Source: Caldora sp965222765
GTDB taxonomy: Bacteria > Cyanobacteriota > Cyanobacteriia > Cyanobacteriales > Coleofasciculaceae
Assembly (NCBI GenBank): GCA_965222765.1
Contig: CBDCVG010000070.1
Location: 124,001-188,000 of the forward strand
Reading direction: 5' to 3'
Length of the DNA: 64,000 nt
Shown: positions 18,200 to 27,174 of the stretch, piece after piece
Position numbering within the stretch: the stretch's first letter is position 1
Layout of the letters: each line of letters starts with the position of its first letter
The notes under the pieces: generated by a model
What the model was told of the DNA's origin: nothing
The model's database searches: none
Seen by the model: the letters and a program-made list of their open reading frames with translations, nothing else
Translations under genes and position numbers: made by a program

Positions 18200-18544
18200 T
18201 TAGTCGGCTTCAGAAGAAGAGTGAGATTCAGCTATTTGCAGAGACTTTTCAAAAGTCATGCGTTGTTCAGCATTGCGCAGGAAATAGCCACTAACCATCG
18301 CCGAAGCTAACAGACGTCCCAAATTCTCACGGGTTGTACTAACACTCACGTCAAAGTTTTCTGAAGGTAGGTTTCCCAGCATTCCCATGATATTGCGCTC
18401 CATCACCTGAAATACTTCAGAAGAGGTTGGTTTAGACATATGGGCAATAGCTTCTGGACTCATAGATTGCACATACTGCCACAAAACATTGGTGTCAGAA
18501 TCGCTTTCAAAAAACTCATGGGTGTCGTTGGATGTATGGTTCAC
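18200..18544 (-). CDS. DUF760 domain protein
   Basis: Start at GTG 18544 because an AGGAGG sits 7-8 nt upstream; a longer frame exists without it. 114 residues, helical. VLWQYVQSMSPEAIAHMSKP, VFQVMERNIMGMLGNLP and LASAMVSGYFLRNAEQR are hallmark segments of the DUF760 family, found in cyanobacteria and plastids with no firmly assigned function. It lies upstream of nothing cotranscribed; the sigma-factor gene is on the same strand upstream of it. Confidence 0.85.
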   Translation of the reverse strand: MNHTSNDTHEFFESDSDTNVLWQYVQSMSPEAIAHMSKPTSSEVFQVMERNIMGMLGNLPSENFDVSVSTTRENLGRLLASAMVSGYFLRNAEQRMTFEKSLQIAESHSSSEAD

Positions 18545-18771
18545 CTTTTTCCTCCTAGTAACAACTCTCTCACATCTTCCCACCGAAGGAGGGAGCTGCT
18601 GGTTTTGTTTCTCTCTATTCTCGAAGTCTCTATAAACTAAGTTAACAAGCTAGTACGAATGATACAGTGGGTAGAACCGAACTATTGATATCGGGTTCTC
18701 TCACCAGCCCTTGGGGCAAGCTACTCAGGTAAAAGCCTTCACAAACAACAAATAATAAATAAGAGAAACTT

Positions 18772-18800
18772 CTCATCCCTCTTAGGGGAGGAATGAGTTA
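18772..18800 (-). terminator. Putative terminator of the sigma-factor gene
   Basis: CTCATCCCT...AGGGGAGGAATGAG forms a stem immediately after the sigma-factor stop (18798-18800). The stem text resembles hairpins at 36561 and 8870, so it may be a repeated terminator-like element. Confidence 0.55.
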
Positions 18801-19757
18801 ACTAGCCGCTATATACTCACGAATATCAGCTTTGCGCTTGCGGAGTTTAGAAAGTGCTTCCCGTTCGATTTGTCGTACTCGCTCACGACTGATACTGAGA
18901 CAATCACCAATTTTTGCCAAGGTCATAGGGCGCCCACTTTCTAAACCAAAACGTAGTGCCAATACCTGCTGTTGCTGAGGTGTCAAATCAGCCATCAGCT
19001 TATGTAAATCAATTTGCAGTGCTGAGTAAGTGACAAAATCTTCAGGAGTCGGACCATCATCTTCCAGCAACTCTACTAATTCTGTATCCTGATTATCTCC
19101 TACACGTAGATCTAAAGACAAAGGTTGACGCGATCGTTCCAAGTACTCTCGTACCTGCTTTTCTGACAATTCCAACTCTTGAGCTAATTCTAAGATACTG
19201 GCTGATCTACCCAACTTTTGTGAGAGTTGGCGTTGAACCTTTTTAATCTTGTTGAGTTTCTCAGTAATATGAATGGGAAGACGAATTGTACGCCCTTTTT
19301 CTGCAATGGCACGGGTAATTGCTTGCCGAATCCACCAGTAAGCATAAGTAGAAAAACGATATCCTTTAGAGGGGTCAAATTTTTCTACCCCCCGCTGCAT
19401 ACCAATTGTGCCTTCTTGAATCAAGTCCAGTAAGTCTACATTTCGCTTGATGTACTTCTTGGCTACCGAAACTACGAGTCGCAAATTAGCTTCCACCATC
19501 TTGCGTTTTGCCGCTTCACCACCGGCAACGGCTGATTCCAATTGGGCTTCAGAGATATTAGCCGCTTGCGCCCATTCTGAGATGGTTGGCTCACGCTCTA
19601 GCTTTTCTTCTAGAGACTCTTTCGTTCCCCTTAAGTCAATTAGTCGTTGTACCTGTTTTCCATAAAGTATCTCTTGTTCATGAGTCAGCAAGGGAACACG
19701 ACCAATTTCTCGTAGGTAAGTACGGACTAGATCTGTTGAAGTCTGAGCAGTTTTCAT
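18798..19757 (-). CDS. Group 2 RNA polymerase sigma factor (RpoD-like)
   Basis: 319 residues with regions 1.2 (DLVRTYLREIGRVPLLTHEQE), 2 (NLRLVVSVAKKYIKRN, FDPSKGYRFSTYAYWWIRQA), 3 and 4.2 (LAKIGDCLSISRERVRQIER). The absence of the long primary-sigma N-terminus marks a non-essential group 2 factor (SigB/C/D/E type), usually governing stress, nutrient or light responses. The exact paralogue cannot be settled from motifs. The 555-bp upstream region likely contains its promoter. Confidence 0.93.
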   Translation of the reverse strand: MKTAQTSTDLVRTYLREIGRVPLLTHEQEILYGKQVQRLIDLRGTKESLEEKLEREPTISEWAQAANISEAQLESAVAGGEAAKRKMVEANLRLVVSVAKKYIKRNVDLLDLIQEGTIGMQRGVEKFDPSKGYRFSTYAYWWIRQAITRAIAEKGRTIRLPIHITEKLNKIKKVQRQLSQKLGRSASILELAQELELSEKQVREYLERSRQPLSLDLRVGDNQDTELVELLEDDGPTPEDFVTYSALQIDLHKLMADLTPQQQQVLALRFGLESGRPMTLAKIGDCLSISRERVRQIEREALSKLRKRKADIREYIAAS

Positions 19758-20312
19758 AGCGCTCGATTAGATATAAATGGGTTCTAAAGCAAACATCTTG
19801 GTTATTCTGCCCGGTTTAGCGCAGGGTAGTGCTAATTCCTGTTGTCTGAAACAAATTTTATGTTTGTCAATGGTAAGAATATGGTTACAGAGGCTGGTAT
19901 AGGCTTTAGAGTTATACCAGGTTTGAGGTAACATTTACCAATGTCAGCTTCACTAATTTCTTCATAAAACTTTATTATATGCTAATTTGCGTTAAATATT
20001 GTAACATTTATGAGTCTATGGACGCTCAAATTGACCTAACAGTCGATGGAGCTTCCACGAACGTTCAGTTTAGTTAGCTTACCGAGGGAATAGTTGAACA
20101 AATGTATCATGGGTCACAAAGTCAGCTTCTCCTGTGTTAGTGCTCTTCACGCCCCTGTTCCACCACACCGTAACCACTCCAAAATGCTCTAACTGCGGAG
20201 CTCTCCCCAGGAGCGCTTCGCACCTCCAATTAAATAGAAGAAACAAATTCTCTTCCCTGTTGCCTGACTCGGAGACTCAGTGATAATTTCAGAGATTAGC
20301 CATTAGCCATTA
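19758..20312. other. Gene-free region upstream of the sigma factor
   Basis: No open frame has protein character. The part next to the sigma gene is AT-rich and should hold its promoter. GC-rich text at 20140-20230 and TTAGCCA tandem copies (20296-20315) precede the MITE at 20313. Confidence 0.5.
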
Positions 20313-20508
20313 GCCAATGGTGACAAGTTAAAAGGTTGTGCATTTTGTCAAGTACCATATATGGCGCTTGAGGGCGCAAAAAACACTATATATGGAAATA
20401 CCCAAGGTGTCAGAAAATTTGTATTCCTCTTCCTCAGCTCCCTCAGCTCCCTCAGCTCCCCCAGCTCCCTTGACAAATTGCTCTTTTGCTTAACTTGTCA
20501 CCAATGGC
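20313..20508. mobile_element. Family-3 MITE, ~196 bp
   Basis: Ends TGGTGACAAGTTAA and TTAACTTGTCACCA are inverted. The interior has AAAACACTATATATGGAAAT, AGCTCCC heptamers and a GTGCATTTTGTCAAGTA segment. A rearranged copy lies at about 51630-51770 on the opposite strand, and an end fragment at about 38618-38630. Confidence 0.82.
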
Positions 20509-20529
20509 CATTAGCTATTAGCGTGTTTC

Positions 20530-21108
20530 TCAAAAAGATAACCAAAAACATCCGTGGTCAACACCTACGACAGCAACAGTTTTATGTTTATCGGTTGGCT
20601 CAACTTCAATTTTCCAACTAATGAACCATCTGTCGGCTGTGCGGCTGATTGTGAAAGATTTAGGCTTCTGGTCAACTGGTAAACGCTCATAGGTTTTGAG
20701 CCAACCGACTACAGGAACCTTGACACGGAACTGGTCAACAGCTAACGAACCATCAACAGTAAAACTGTCAGAACGTCCCTTTTTCTTAAATCTTGGTGGC
20801 TTCTTAATTTTCTTGAAGGTTTGCTTCCAGGCTTCTGACAGCTGCCTCAAAGCATACTGAGGAGCACATTTAGAAACTTCGTAATACCAAGGATACTCAG
20901 GCTTTACCATTGCAACTAGCCACTTGTGCAAGTCAACCGCAGTAGGAAACTTGATTTTGTCTTGTGGATTAGTTTTGTTATGCTCAAGAATGTTTTTGGT
21001 AAGTGCCAATCCCCAATTCCATGCATGACGCGCTACTCCACAATGCTTGGCTAGTTGCGTCCTTTGTTGGTTGTTGAGTTTCAACTCTGTTTTGAGTCCT
21101 AGTAGCAT
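20530..21108 (-). pseudogene. Truncated TnpB (IS200/IS605 OrfB)
   Basis: 192 codons matching the N-terminal half of TnpB: CGVARHAWNWGL, the FKKIKKPPRFKKKGRSD helix-turn-helix and beta-barrel region, and the start of RuvC-I (VVGVDHG). The frame ends 5 codons after the first catalytic Asp; the rest of RuvC and the zinc finger are gone, replaced by TTAGCTA repeats and the family-3 MITE. It cannot be an active RNA-guided nuclease. No TnpA gene is adjacent. Confidence 0.88.
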
Positions 21109-21165
21109 TTATCGACCTCAGATGATGCTGTAAATGTAGGTTAACTAATATGTAGAGGACTGTCA

Positions 21166-21351
21166 ATGCCTTTTCAAAAAGGACATAAACTAGGAGCTAA
21201 AAAACGACTGAAACGACCGTTAGATAAAGAAGCGATCGCCTTTAAAGGATATAAAGGACAAAAGGAAAAACTTAAAGCCATTTCTGATTGGCAGGAACGG
21301 TTTAGAGAGTTTGTCGATCAGCTCGTGTCGGAGTTACCCAAAAATGAGTAA
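21166..21351 (+). CDS. Small basic hypothetical protein, 61 aa
   Basis: Lys/Arg-rich N-terminus (KGHKLGAKKRLKRPLD) followed by an amphipathic helix (FREFVDQLVSEL). Divergent from the tnpB remnant with its ATG 57 bp away. Possibly a DNA- or RNA-binding accessory protein, but this is only inferred from charge; the family is not recognised. Confidence 0.5.
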   Translation: MPFQKGHKLGAKKRLKRPLDKEAIAFKGYKGQKEKLKAISDWQERFREFVDQLVSELPKNE

Positions 21352-21403
21352 CAATGGGTAGTTTTGTCTAACAATTAAGTTACAGCTTCAAACCCTTAAA
21401 TTT

Positions 21404-22042
21404 ATGACTCACACCGTCTGGATTGCAAGACATGGAAATCGCTTGGACTTTGTTAACCCCGAATGGTTCAATACAGCAAAACGACGATATGATCCACCCC
21501 TTTCAGAAGATGGTATTCTACAAGCCAAGCAACTAGGTCAACGTTTAGTAGGGGAAAAAATTGCCCATATTTTTGCCTCACCCTTCTTACGAACTGTACA
21601 AACAGCCAACCAAGTAGCAGAGATCTTGGATTTATCCATCAAGTTAGAGTCTGGTTTGAGTGAATGGCTCAATCCTGACTGGATGGACTCTCAACCGGAA
21701 ATATTACCTGTTGAAGTCTTGCAAGAGCGCTTTCCTCGTATTGACTCTAGTTACACCTCCTGTGTGATTCCTCACTACCCAGAAACTGAGGAGATGGTAG
21801 ATAAACGTACTAGCGAAACAGTAAACCATCTGACAACTGAATTTTCAGAAGATATACTCCTAATAGGTCATGGAGCCTCAGTTGTTGGTATGACGTGGGG
21901 ACTAGTTGCCGGAAAACCGAAAGTTAATGCTTCTCTGTGCTGCCTAGTCAAACTAGTACGTCAAGAGCAAAAATGGGTGATGGAACTCAATGGGGATACT
22001 TCTCATTTGAGTCAAACTGAGGAGGTTATCCGGTTTCGCTGA
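21404..22042 (+). CDS. Histidine phosphatase family protein
   Basis: 212 residues of the phosphoglycerate-mutase-like phosphatase fold. The RHG motif is at 9-11 (catalytic His10), SPFLRTVQTA provides the second Arg, a Glu follows in the lid (SEWLNPDW), and LLIGHGASV supplies the second His. It is nearest to UBASH3/Sts-like and other broad phosphatases rather than glycolytic mutase. Its stop is 25 bp before glk, so cotranscription with glucokinase is likely. Confidence 0.9.
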   Translation: MTHTVWIARHGNRLDFVNPEWFNTAKRRYDPPLSEDGILQAKQLGQRLVGEKIAHIFASPFLRTVQTANQVAEILDLSIKLESGLSEWLNPDWMDSQPEILPVEVLQERFPRIDSSYTSCVIPHYPETEEMVDKRTSETVNHLTTEFSEDILLIGHGASVVGMTWGLVAGKPKVNASLCCLVKLVRQEQKWVMELNGDTSHLSQTEEVIRFR

Positions 22043-22066
22043 AACAAAATATCTTTTAACTCAAAA

Positions 22067-23107
22067 ATGACATTATTACTGGCAGGCGATATCGGCGGTA
22101 CCAAAACAATTCTGCGACTGGTGGAAAAGGAGGGTGATAAGCCATTCCATATTCTCTACGAGGCGCTTTATCCAAGTCAAGACTTCCCTGATTTAGTGCC
22201 GATAGTGCAGCAGTTCTTATCACAAGCACAGCAGCAAGCCGATAGTGTACCTCTCCCAGAGAAAGCTTGCTTGGGGATCGCAGGTCCGGTACTTAATGAT
22301 ACCTGCATCGTGACTAATCTTAACTGGTTCTTGGATGCTAGGCAGCTAGAGAAGGAACTCGGAATTGCCAAAGTTAGCTTGATCAACGATTTTGCTGCAA
22401 TTAGTTACACTATCTCCGATTTGGAAACAGGAGAGCTTTTTTGCTTGCAAGAGGTAACACCCCAATCTGATGCTCCTGTTGCCATTATCGGTGCGGGTAC
22501 TGGCTTGGGAGAATGCTTTTTTCTCCGGCAGCAAGATAATTATCAAGTCATAGCTTCAGAAGGTGGACATGCTGATTTTTCTCCCCGTACTGGTTTAGAA
22601 TTCCAACTACTGCAATACTTACTAGAAAAACATAATATCCAACGTATTTCCGTTGAGCGAGTGGTTTCTGGTCAAGGAATAGTCTCAATCTATCAGTTTC
22701 TCAGGGATCAGCAGTTTGCTCCTGAATCACTAGAAGTACAACAGGTAATCAAAACTTGGGAACAGGAAACTGGTCGTCGGGAAAAAACCGTTGATCCAGC
22801 TGCTGCGATCGCTAATGCTGCTCTAGAAAAACGCGATCGGCTCTCAGAAAAGACGATGCAAATGTTCGTCGAAGCCTACGGTGCAGAAGCGGGAAACTTC
22901 GCTCTCAAACTTTTGCCTTTCGGGGGACTTTACATTGCTGGTGGTATTGCTGCCAAGATTCTCCCTTTGATGGAAGAAGGTAGCTTTTTACGTACCTTTA
23001 CCCAGAAAGGTCGAGTCAGTCCCATACTCAAAAAAGTGCCAATTTATATTATTTTAAATCCTCAGGTAGGATTAATGGGTGCTGCACTTGGTGCTGCCAG
23101 ATTATAG
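22067..23107 (+). CDS. glk: Glucokinase
   Basis: 346-residue bacterial glucokinase (PF02685 type, not ROK). The phosphate-binding loop GDIGGTKT spans 7-14, INDFAAISY carries the catalytic Asp, IGAGTGLGE the second phosphate motif, and SEGGHADFSPR the sugar contact region. It phosphorylates glucose to glucose-6-phosphate using ATP. Just downstream of the histidine phosphatase, probably in one transcript. Confidence 0.95.
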   Translation: MTLLLAGDIGGTKTILRLVEKEGDKPFHILYEALYPSQDFPDLVPIVQQFLSQAQQQADSVPLPEKACLGIAGPVLNDTCIVTNLNWFLDARQLEKELGIAKVSLINDFAAISYTISDLETGELFCLQEVTPQSDAPVAIIGAGTGLGECFFLRQQDNYQVIASEGGHADFSPRTGLEFQLLQYLLEKHNIQRISVERVVSGQGIVSIYQFLRDQQFAPESLEVQQVIKTWEQETGRREKTVDPAAAIANAALEKRDRLSEKTMQMFVEAYGAEAGNFALKLLPFGGLYIAGGIAAKILPLMEEGSFLRTFTQKGRVSPILKKVPIYIILNPQVGLMGAALGAARL

Positions 23108-23210
23108 TTAATTACTAAAGCTTAAACTTGGGGTAACACCTATAAACTTGTTTTTGTATTATCAGATACAAAAATGGTCAGTAACTAGTGCAGCGCGGCG
23201 GAAATACACC

Positions 23211-24357
23211 TAATACCAAAAATCTAAAGTAATGTCATACTTAAATCAAGACTAGAAAAACTTATTTATCATGACTGGAGTTAGCAAACTAAATGTCGTT
23301 GAATCTCCTAAAAAATTATTAGAGGCTGATGAATCAGCAAAAAACTGTCTTAGGATTTGCCAAGATTCAAAGCTTATATCTCTGGAAAATTAGTGCAGTA
23401 GAAACCATCAGACATTTAGCTGTTCTAGTTGGTAGAACAGAAAGAACTATTTATCGTTGGTTAGAAATCTATCGTGAAGAGGGAATTGAAGAGCTACTCA
23501 AAGAAAGACGGAAAACGGGAAGACCCCAAAAATTAACTATAGAACAAGTATCTAAATTACAACAAGAATTAAGAGACCCTGTCGGCTTTAAAAGCTATAA
23601 AGAAGTGCAAGTGTGGATATTTATTTTTTGTGAAATTTGGCTGAGTTATAGTACAGTACATCGATTAGTACATCAAGAGTTGAAAGCTAAGTTAAAAGTA
23701 GTTAGACCGAAAAATAAGAAACAACTACCAGGGGAAGTTGAGGAGTTTAAAAATACATTTAAAGATAAGCTACAAGCCTTGCTTAATAAAGGGTGTAACT
23801 TGATTAAGAACTACAAAAAAGTGAGTTTCTGGTGCAGTGATGAAACTCGGTTAGGTTTACATACTATCAAAGGTAAAAAAATAACACTTAAAGGGGTAAA
23901 GCCAGTAGATATGCATCAATTCAATTTTCAATGCTTTTCGTTATATGGAGCAGTAGAACCAAAAGAAGGGCGTAGTTTTTTCTATGAATTCTCTCACTTA
24001 GATGCGGCTTGTTTTAGTAAATATTTATCCTTATTTTCTCAAGAATTTTCCGAGAAATTATTAATAATACTTTTTGATAATGCTCCGGCTCATATTAGTG
24101 AAGAAGTAGAAGTTCCTGATAATATTATTTTATTTTTTCAGCCTCCATATTGTCCAGAAGTTAATGGAATTGAAAGATTTTGGGAATATCTCAAACAAGA
24201 TTTAACTTGGGAACTCTGCGAATCTTTAGACTCTTTAAGAGCCAAAGTAGATAAAATATTAAACTCTTTGTCACAAGAAGTTATCGGTAGTTTAACTGGT
24301 TGGCATTGGATTTTGGAATCATTATGTCTGTCAGGACTTTAAATTTTTGTATAATTA
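23211..24357 (+). mobile_element. IS630-type insertion sequence
   Basis: About 1.15 kb around the transposase. Candidate imperfect inverted ends: AAAAATCTAAAGT at left (about 23218-23230) against ACTTTAAATTTTT at right (about 24336-24348), each with flanking TA-rich sequence as expected for TA-targeting IS630 elements. Exact ends are uncertain. Confidence 0.6.
23271..24342 (+). pseudogene. IS630 transposase, frameshifted near the N-terminus
   Basis: The main frame (from 23329) encodes 337 residues: helix-turn-helix LAVLVGRTERTIYRWLE, then DDE residues in CSDETRLG, LFDNAPAH and NGIERFWEYLK. The natural N-terminus (MTGVSKLNVVE, ATG at 23271) lies in a different frame and joins near 23325, so a one-base change separates start from body. 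An internal ATG at 23329 could still give a nearly full protein. Whether this is decay, programmed frameshifting or sequence error cannot be told. Confidence 0.8.
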
Positions 24358-24869
24358 TGTTAAGAAAAGTAAAAGACGTCAAACCCTTACCAATAAATAA
24401 TGATGAGCTTTACCAGTTAACCTTAGACTTAATTTCAAAGCCATGATACATAAGCTAATGTGCATTTAAATTGAATAATTTAAGAACTTATAATAAACAC
24501 TAAATACTTTTATATCGGCATTTTTACTATCACTTTATTTTAGAAAATACCAAATTAAACGCACAGCAATATCTAGCGAACCAAGCTTTGTTAATTATTG
24601 TATATTTGTCTTGTGTTCCTATATTTTTATTCTGTGGTATAAGTTAAGAAATCCTGTGTTATAAGTTGATGGAAGAACTACAAAGCAGATGAATTTTAAA
24701 CTTTGATGCTTTGACAAAAGTGTTTGAAATGTTTGCTAGAGCTATATCTTGACTGTTCCTTTGATTAATTGAAAAACAATAGTGAACTGTTTAGTGCTTA
24801 TAAAGCTAACTTGTGCTTTATTTAGCTTGATTTTTGTTGAAAACTGCTTAATCAACTCAGAGAGGTAAA
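24343..24869. other. AT-rich gene-free leader upstream of the lipid cluster
   Basis: 527 bp without a protein-like frame. Contains two similar TATAAGTTAAGAAATCCTG / TTATAAGTTGATGG stretches near 24640-24670. Likely holds the promoter of the desaturase-led cluster. Confidence 0.4.
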
Positions 24870-25985
24870 ATGAATTCTTTATTGACAAATCAAGAGATGA
24901 GCTTGGACAAAATCTCTTCTCTCCGTCAGACAATAAAGGATCTTGGATGGCATCGCAAAGCAACAAGAAAAATTCTATTTGAGTTGATGATTCACCTGAC
25001 TCTTGCACTGGGAGGAATCGGTATTTTTATCATCTCAGAGAATTTATTGGTTCAGGTATTAGGAATGCTAGTTTCAACAGTAGGCTCGCTAGGAGTCTCA
25101 ACCAATACCCATACCTCTTCTCACTATGCAACGAGCGAGAAAAAATGGGTTAATGAACTGCTGACCTACTTTGGTTATCCTGTATTCCTGGGTTTATCTG
25201 CTACCTACTGGTGGAACAAGCATGTAGTAGTTCACCACCCAAATCCAAATATTATGGGGCTGGATAAAGATGCAGATATTATGCCTTGGTTTGCCTTAAA
25301 CCAAGAACAGGTTAATCAAACCTCTGGAATTAGTCATCTGTACTATAGCAAGCTTCAATGGTTAGTGTTTCCATTTGCCCTTGCTTTGAACAGTTTTAGC
25401 GTCCAAAAAGATGGGTGGCGATATCTGCTGCGTCATTTGCGTGATCCGGCTCTGCGAAAACCTGCTCATTGGATCGATTTAGGTGTTCTTCTGTTGCACT
25501 GGACAGTCTGGGTCTTTCTTCCCATGATCTTCTTTCCAACCACAACCGTATTGTCTTTCTATCTGCTGAGGCTAGGATTGATGAGCTATGCCATGTACTG
25601 TGCATTTGCACCAGCTCATTATCCTGTAGAAGCTGTATGTGCTCAAAGCCATAATACCAAAGCTGACTATTTAATACGGCAGACAGCGACGACTGTCAAC
25701 TTTCACTGGGGATTCATTTGTCGATTTTTGTGCTCAGGGGTTGATTACCAGATTGAACACCATCTGTTTCCTGAGATTAGCCATGTTTATTATCCTCAGA
25801 TTAGTCAGTTGGTCAAGCAATATTGTCAGAAGCATGGCTATCCGTACCGTAGTTTAAGTTGGGGAGCAGCAATTTGGAAATCTTGGATGGTTTTGCGATC
25901 GCCCAAACCTGTTGCCAGCGATTTAGAGATTTTTGGTCATTCTACAGTTCCAATGGTGACAACTAGTACCGCTGCGCGGAATTAA
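24870..25985 (+). CDS. Membrane fatty-acid desaturase, front-end type boxes
   Basis: 371 residues, several membrane spans and three His boxes: HTSSH, HVVVHH and QIEHH. Gln in place of the first His of box 3 is a hallmark of front-end desaturases (delta-5/delta-6 type), which insert double bonds between an existing one and the carboxyl end. No fused cytochrome b5 domain is present. It is the first gene of a same-strand lipid cluster. The last residues (TSTAARN) and the stop are encoded by the CTAGTACCGCTG repeat at 25963, so the C-terminus was altered by repeat insertion. Confidence 0.88.
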   Translation: MNSLLTNQEMSLDKISSLRQTIKDLGWHRKATRKILFELMIHLTLALGGIGIFIISENLLVQVLGMLVSTVGSLGVSTNTHTSSHYATSEKKWVNELLTYFGYPVFLGLSATYWWNKHVVVHHPNPNIMGLDKDADIMPWFALNQEQVNQTSGISHLYYSKLQWLVFPFALALNSFSVQKDGWRYLLRHLRDPALRKPAHWIDLGVLLLHWTVWVFLPMIFFPTTTVLSFYLLRLGLMSYAMYCAFAPAHYPVEAVCAQSHNTKADYLIRQTATTVNFHWGFICRFLCSGVDYQIEHHLFPEISHVYYPQISQLVKQYCQKHGYPYRSLSWGAAIWKSWMVLRSPKPVASDLEIFGHSTVPMVTTSTAARN

Positions 25986-26034
25986 GAATTAAGAATTAAG
26001 AATTAAGAATCCTTATACATAAGGATTCTATCGA
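25963..26034. repeat. CTAGTACCGCTG / GAATTAA repeat, copy 2
   Basis: CTAGTACCGCTGCGCGGAAT followed by four GAATTAA units and a CCTTATACATAAGGATTCTA tail containing a small hairpin. It overlaps the 3' end of the desaturase gene and supplies its stop codon. Confidence 0.88.
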
Positions 26035-26141
26035 TAACTTCTGTTCAAACACTGCCCTAACTACCCAGCAATAGTATCAGATTTAAACCTAATTGGTATC
26101 TGGTTCAATAGCTTCAAAGTTGATTAAGTAGAAAATACGCC

Positions 26142-27128
26142 GTGGAGACATCGTCAACCCCAAAACAAGACATAAGTATCAATCTTTTTGATAGAGCTAG
26201 TCCCTCAGAACATCAAGCACCCTTATCTAGTTGGGGAAACTCCAAACAAAAAAATGTTCATCACTTCCGAGTAAACACGCAAGATGGCATTTCCTTAGCA
26301 GCCGTCATGTATAACCCCCCAAATAATACTGTGGTTAAGACCGGTTCCCCTAGAGTCATAGTCATTAACTGTGCTATGGGCAGAACCAAAGAAAAATACC
26401 AACCATTTGCCCAATTCATGGCGAACCAAGGTTGGGTAGTCTTGACCTATGATTACCGAGGTATTGGTCAATCGAAACCTGAGATTATTGAAGGATATCA
26501 AGCTGAACTCATTGATTGGGGACGTATTGACACAACTGCTATCGTGCAATGGGCTCATGTTCATTTAAATCCCTCACAACTAGTTATTTTTGGTCATAGC
26601 ATCGGTGGTCAAATTTTAGGTTTTATGGAAAATTGTCACTTGCTCAACGCAGCAGTTCTTGTAGGTGCTCAAAAAGGATATTGGAAATATTGGGGACAGC
26701 TACGTAGATACGGCTTGTGGTGTTTCTGGAAAACGTTTCCTTTAAGTGTAAAACTTTTTAACCATTATCCGCTGATGCGCCTTGCTCAATGCGAACCCTT
26801 ACCACCGGGAATTGCACTTGATTGGTATCGTTGGGGTTTGACTGAGGAATTTACCGACCGTAATCACCGTTCCTGCGACAGTCTTTTTGCACGGTACAGC
26901 GGTCCTATGTTGTCTATCAGTCTAAGTGATGATCGGGTATTTGCACCGAAACCCTCAGTCGATAGTCTGGCTGCAAAATATAAGAGTGCCTCACTGGAAA
27001 GATGGCATATTGAACCACAAGAATTAGGTGTTCAAGCCATTGGTCATTCAGGTTTTTTTGACCCATCAATTGGTGATAAATTATTACCAAGAGTTTTGTC
27101 CTGGCTAGACAATTTTTCTGAATTTTAA
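26142..27128 (+). CDS. Alpha/beta hydrolase (COG4757-like)
   Basis: 328 residues from a GTG start (a later start is possible). The fold is clear: VLTYDYRGIGQS, nucleophile elbow FGHSIGGQ (Ser about 152), an acidic residue in LSDDRVF and His in IGHSGFF. It is a paralogue of the 29379 gene, sharing the PLPPGIALDW-type lid region. Probably a lipase, esterase or acyl-transfer enzyme acting with the flanking desaturases; the substrate is unknown. It is 47 bp upstream of the second desaturase. Confidence 0.85.
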   Translation: METSSTPKQDISINLFDRASPSEHQAPLSSWGNSKQKNVHHFRVNTQDGISLAAVMYNPPNNTVVKTGSPRVIVINCAMGRTKEKYQPFAQFMANQGWVVLTYDYRGIGQSKPEIIEGYQAELIDWGRIDTTAIVQWAHVHLNPSQLVIFGHSIGGQILGFMENCHLLNAAVLVGAQKGYWKYWGQLRRYGLWCFWKTFPLSVKLFNHYPLMRLAQCEPLPPGIALDWYRWGLTEEFTDRNHRSCDSLFARYSGPMLSISLSDDRVFAPKPSVDSLAAKYKSASLERWHIEPQELGVQAIGHSGFFDPSIGDKLLPRVLSWLDNFSEF

Positions 27129-27174
27129 TGATTTTTTTGTTTTTGTTAACTATCAAGGTATGAAGGAATAAACA

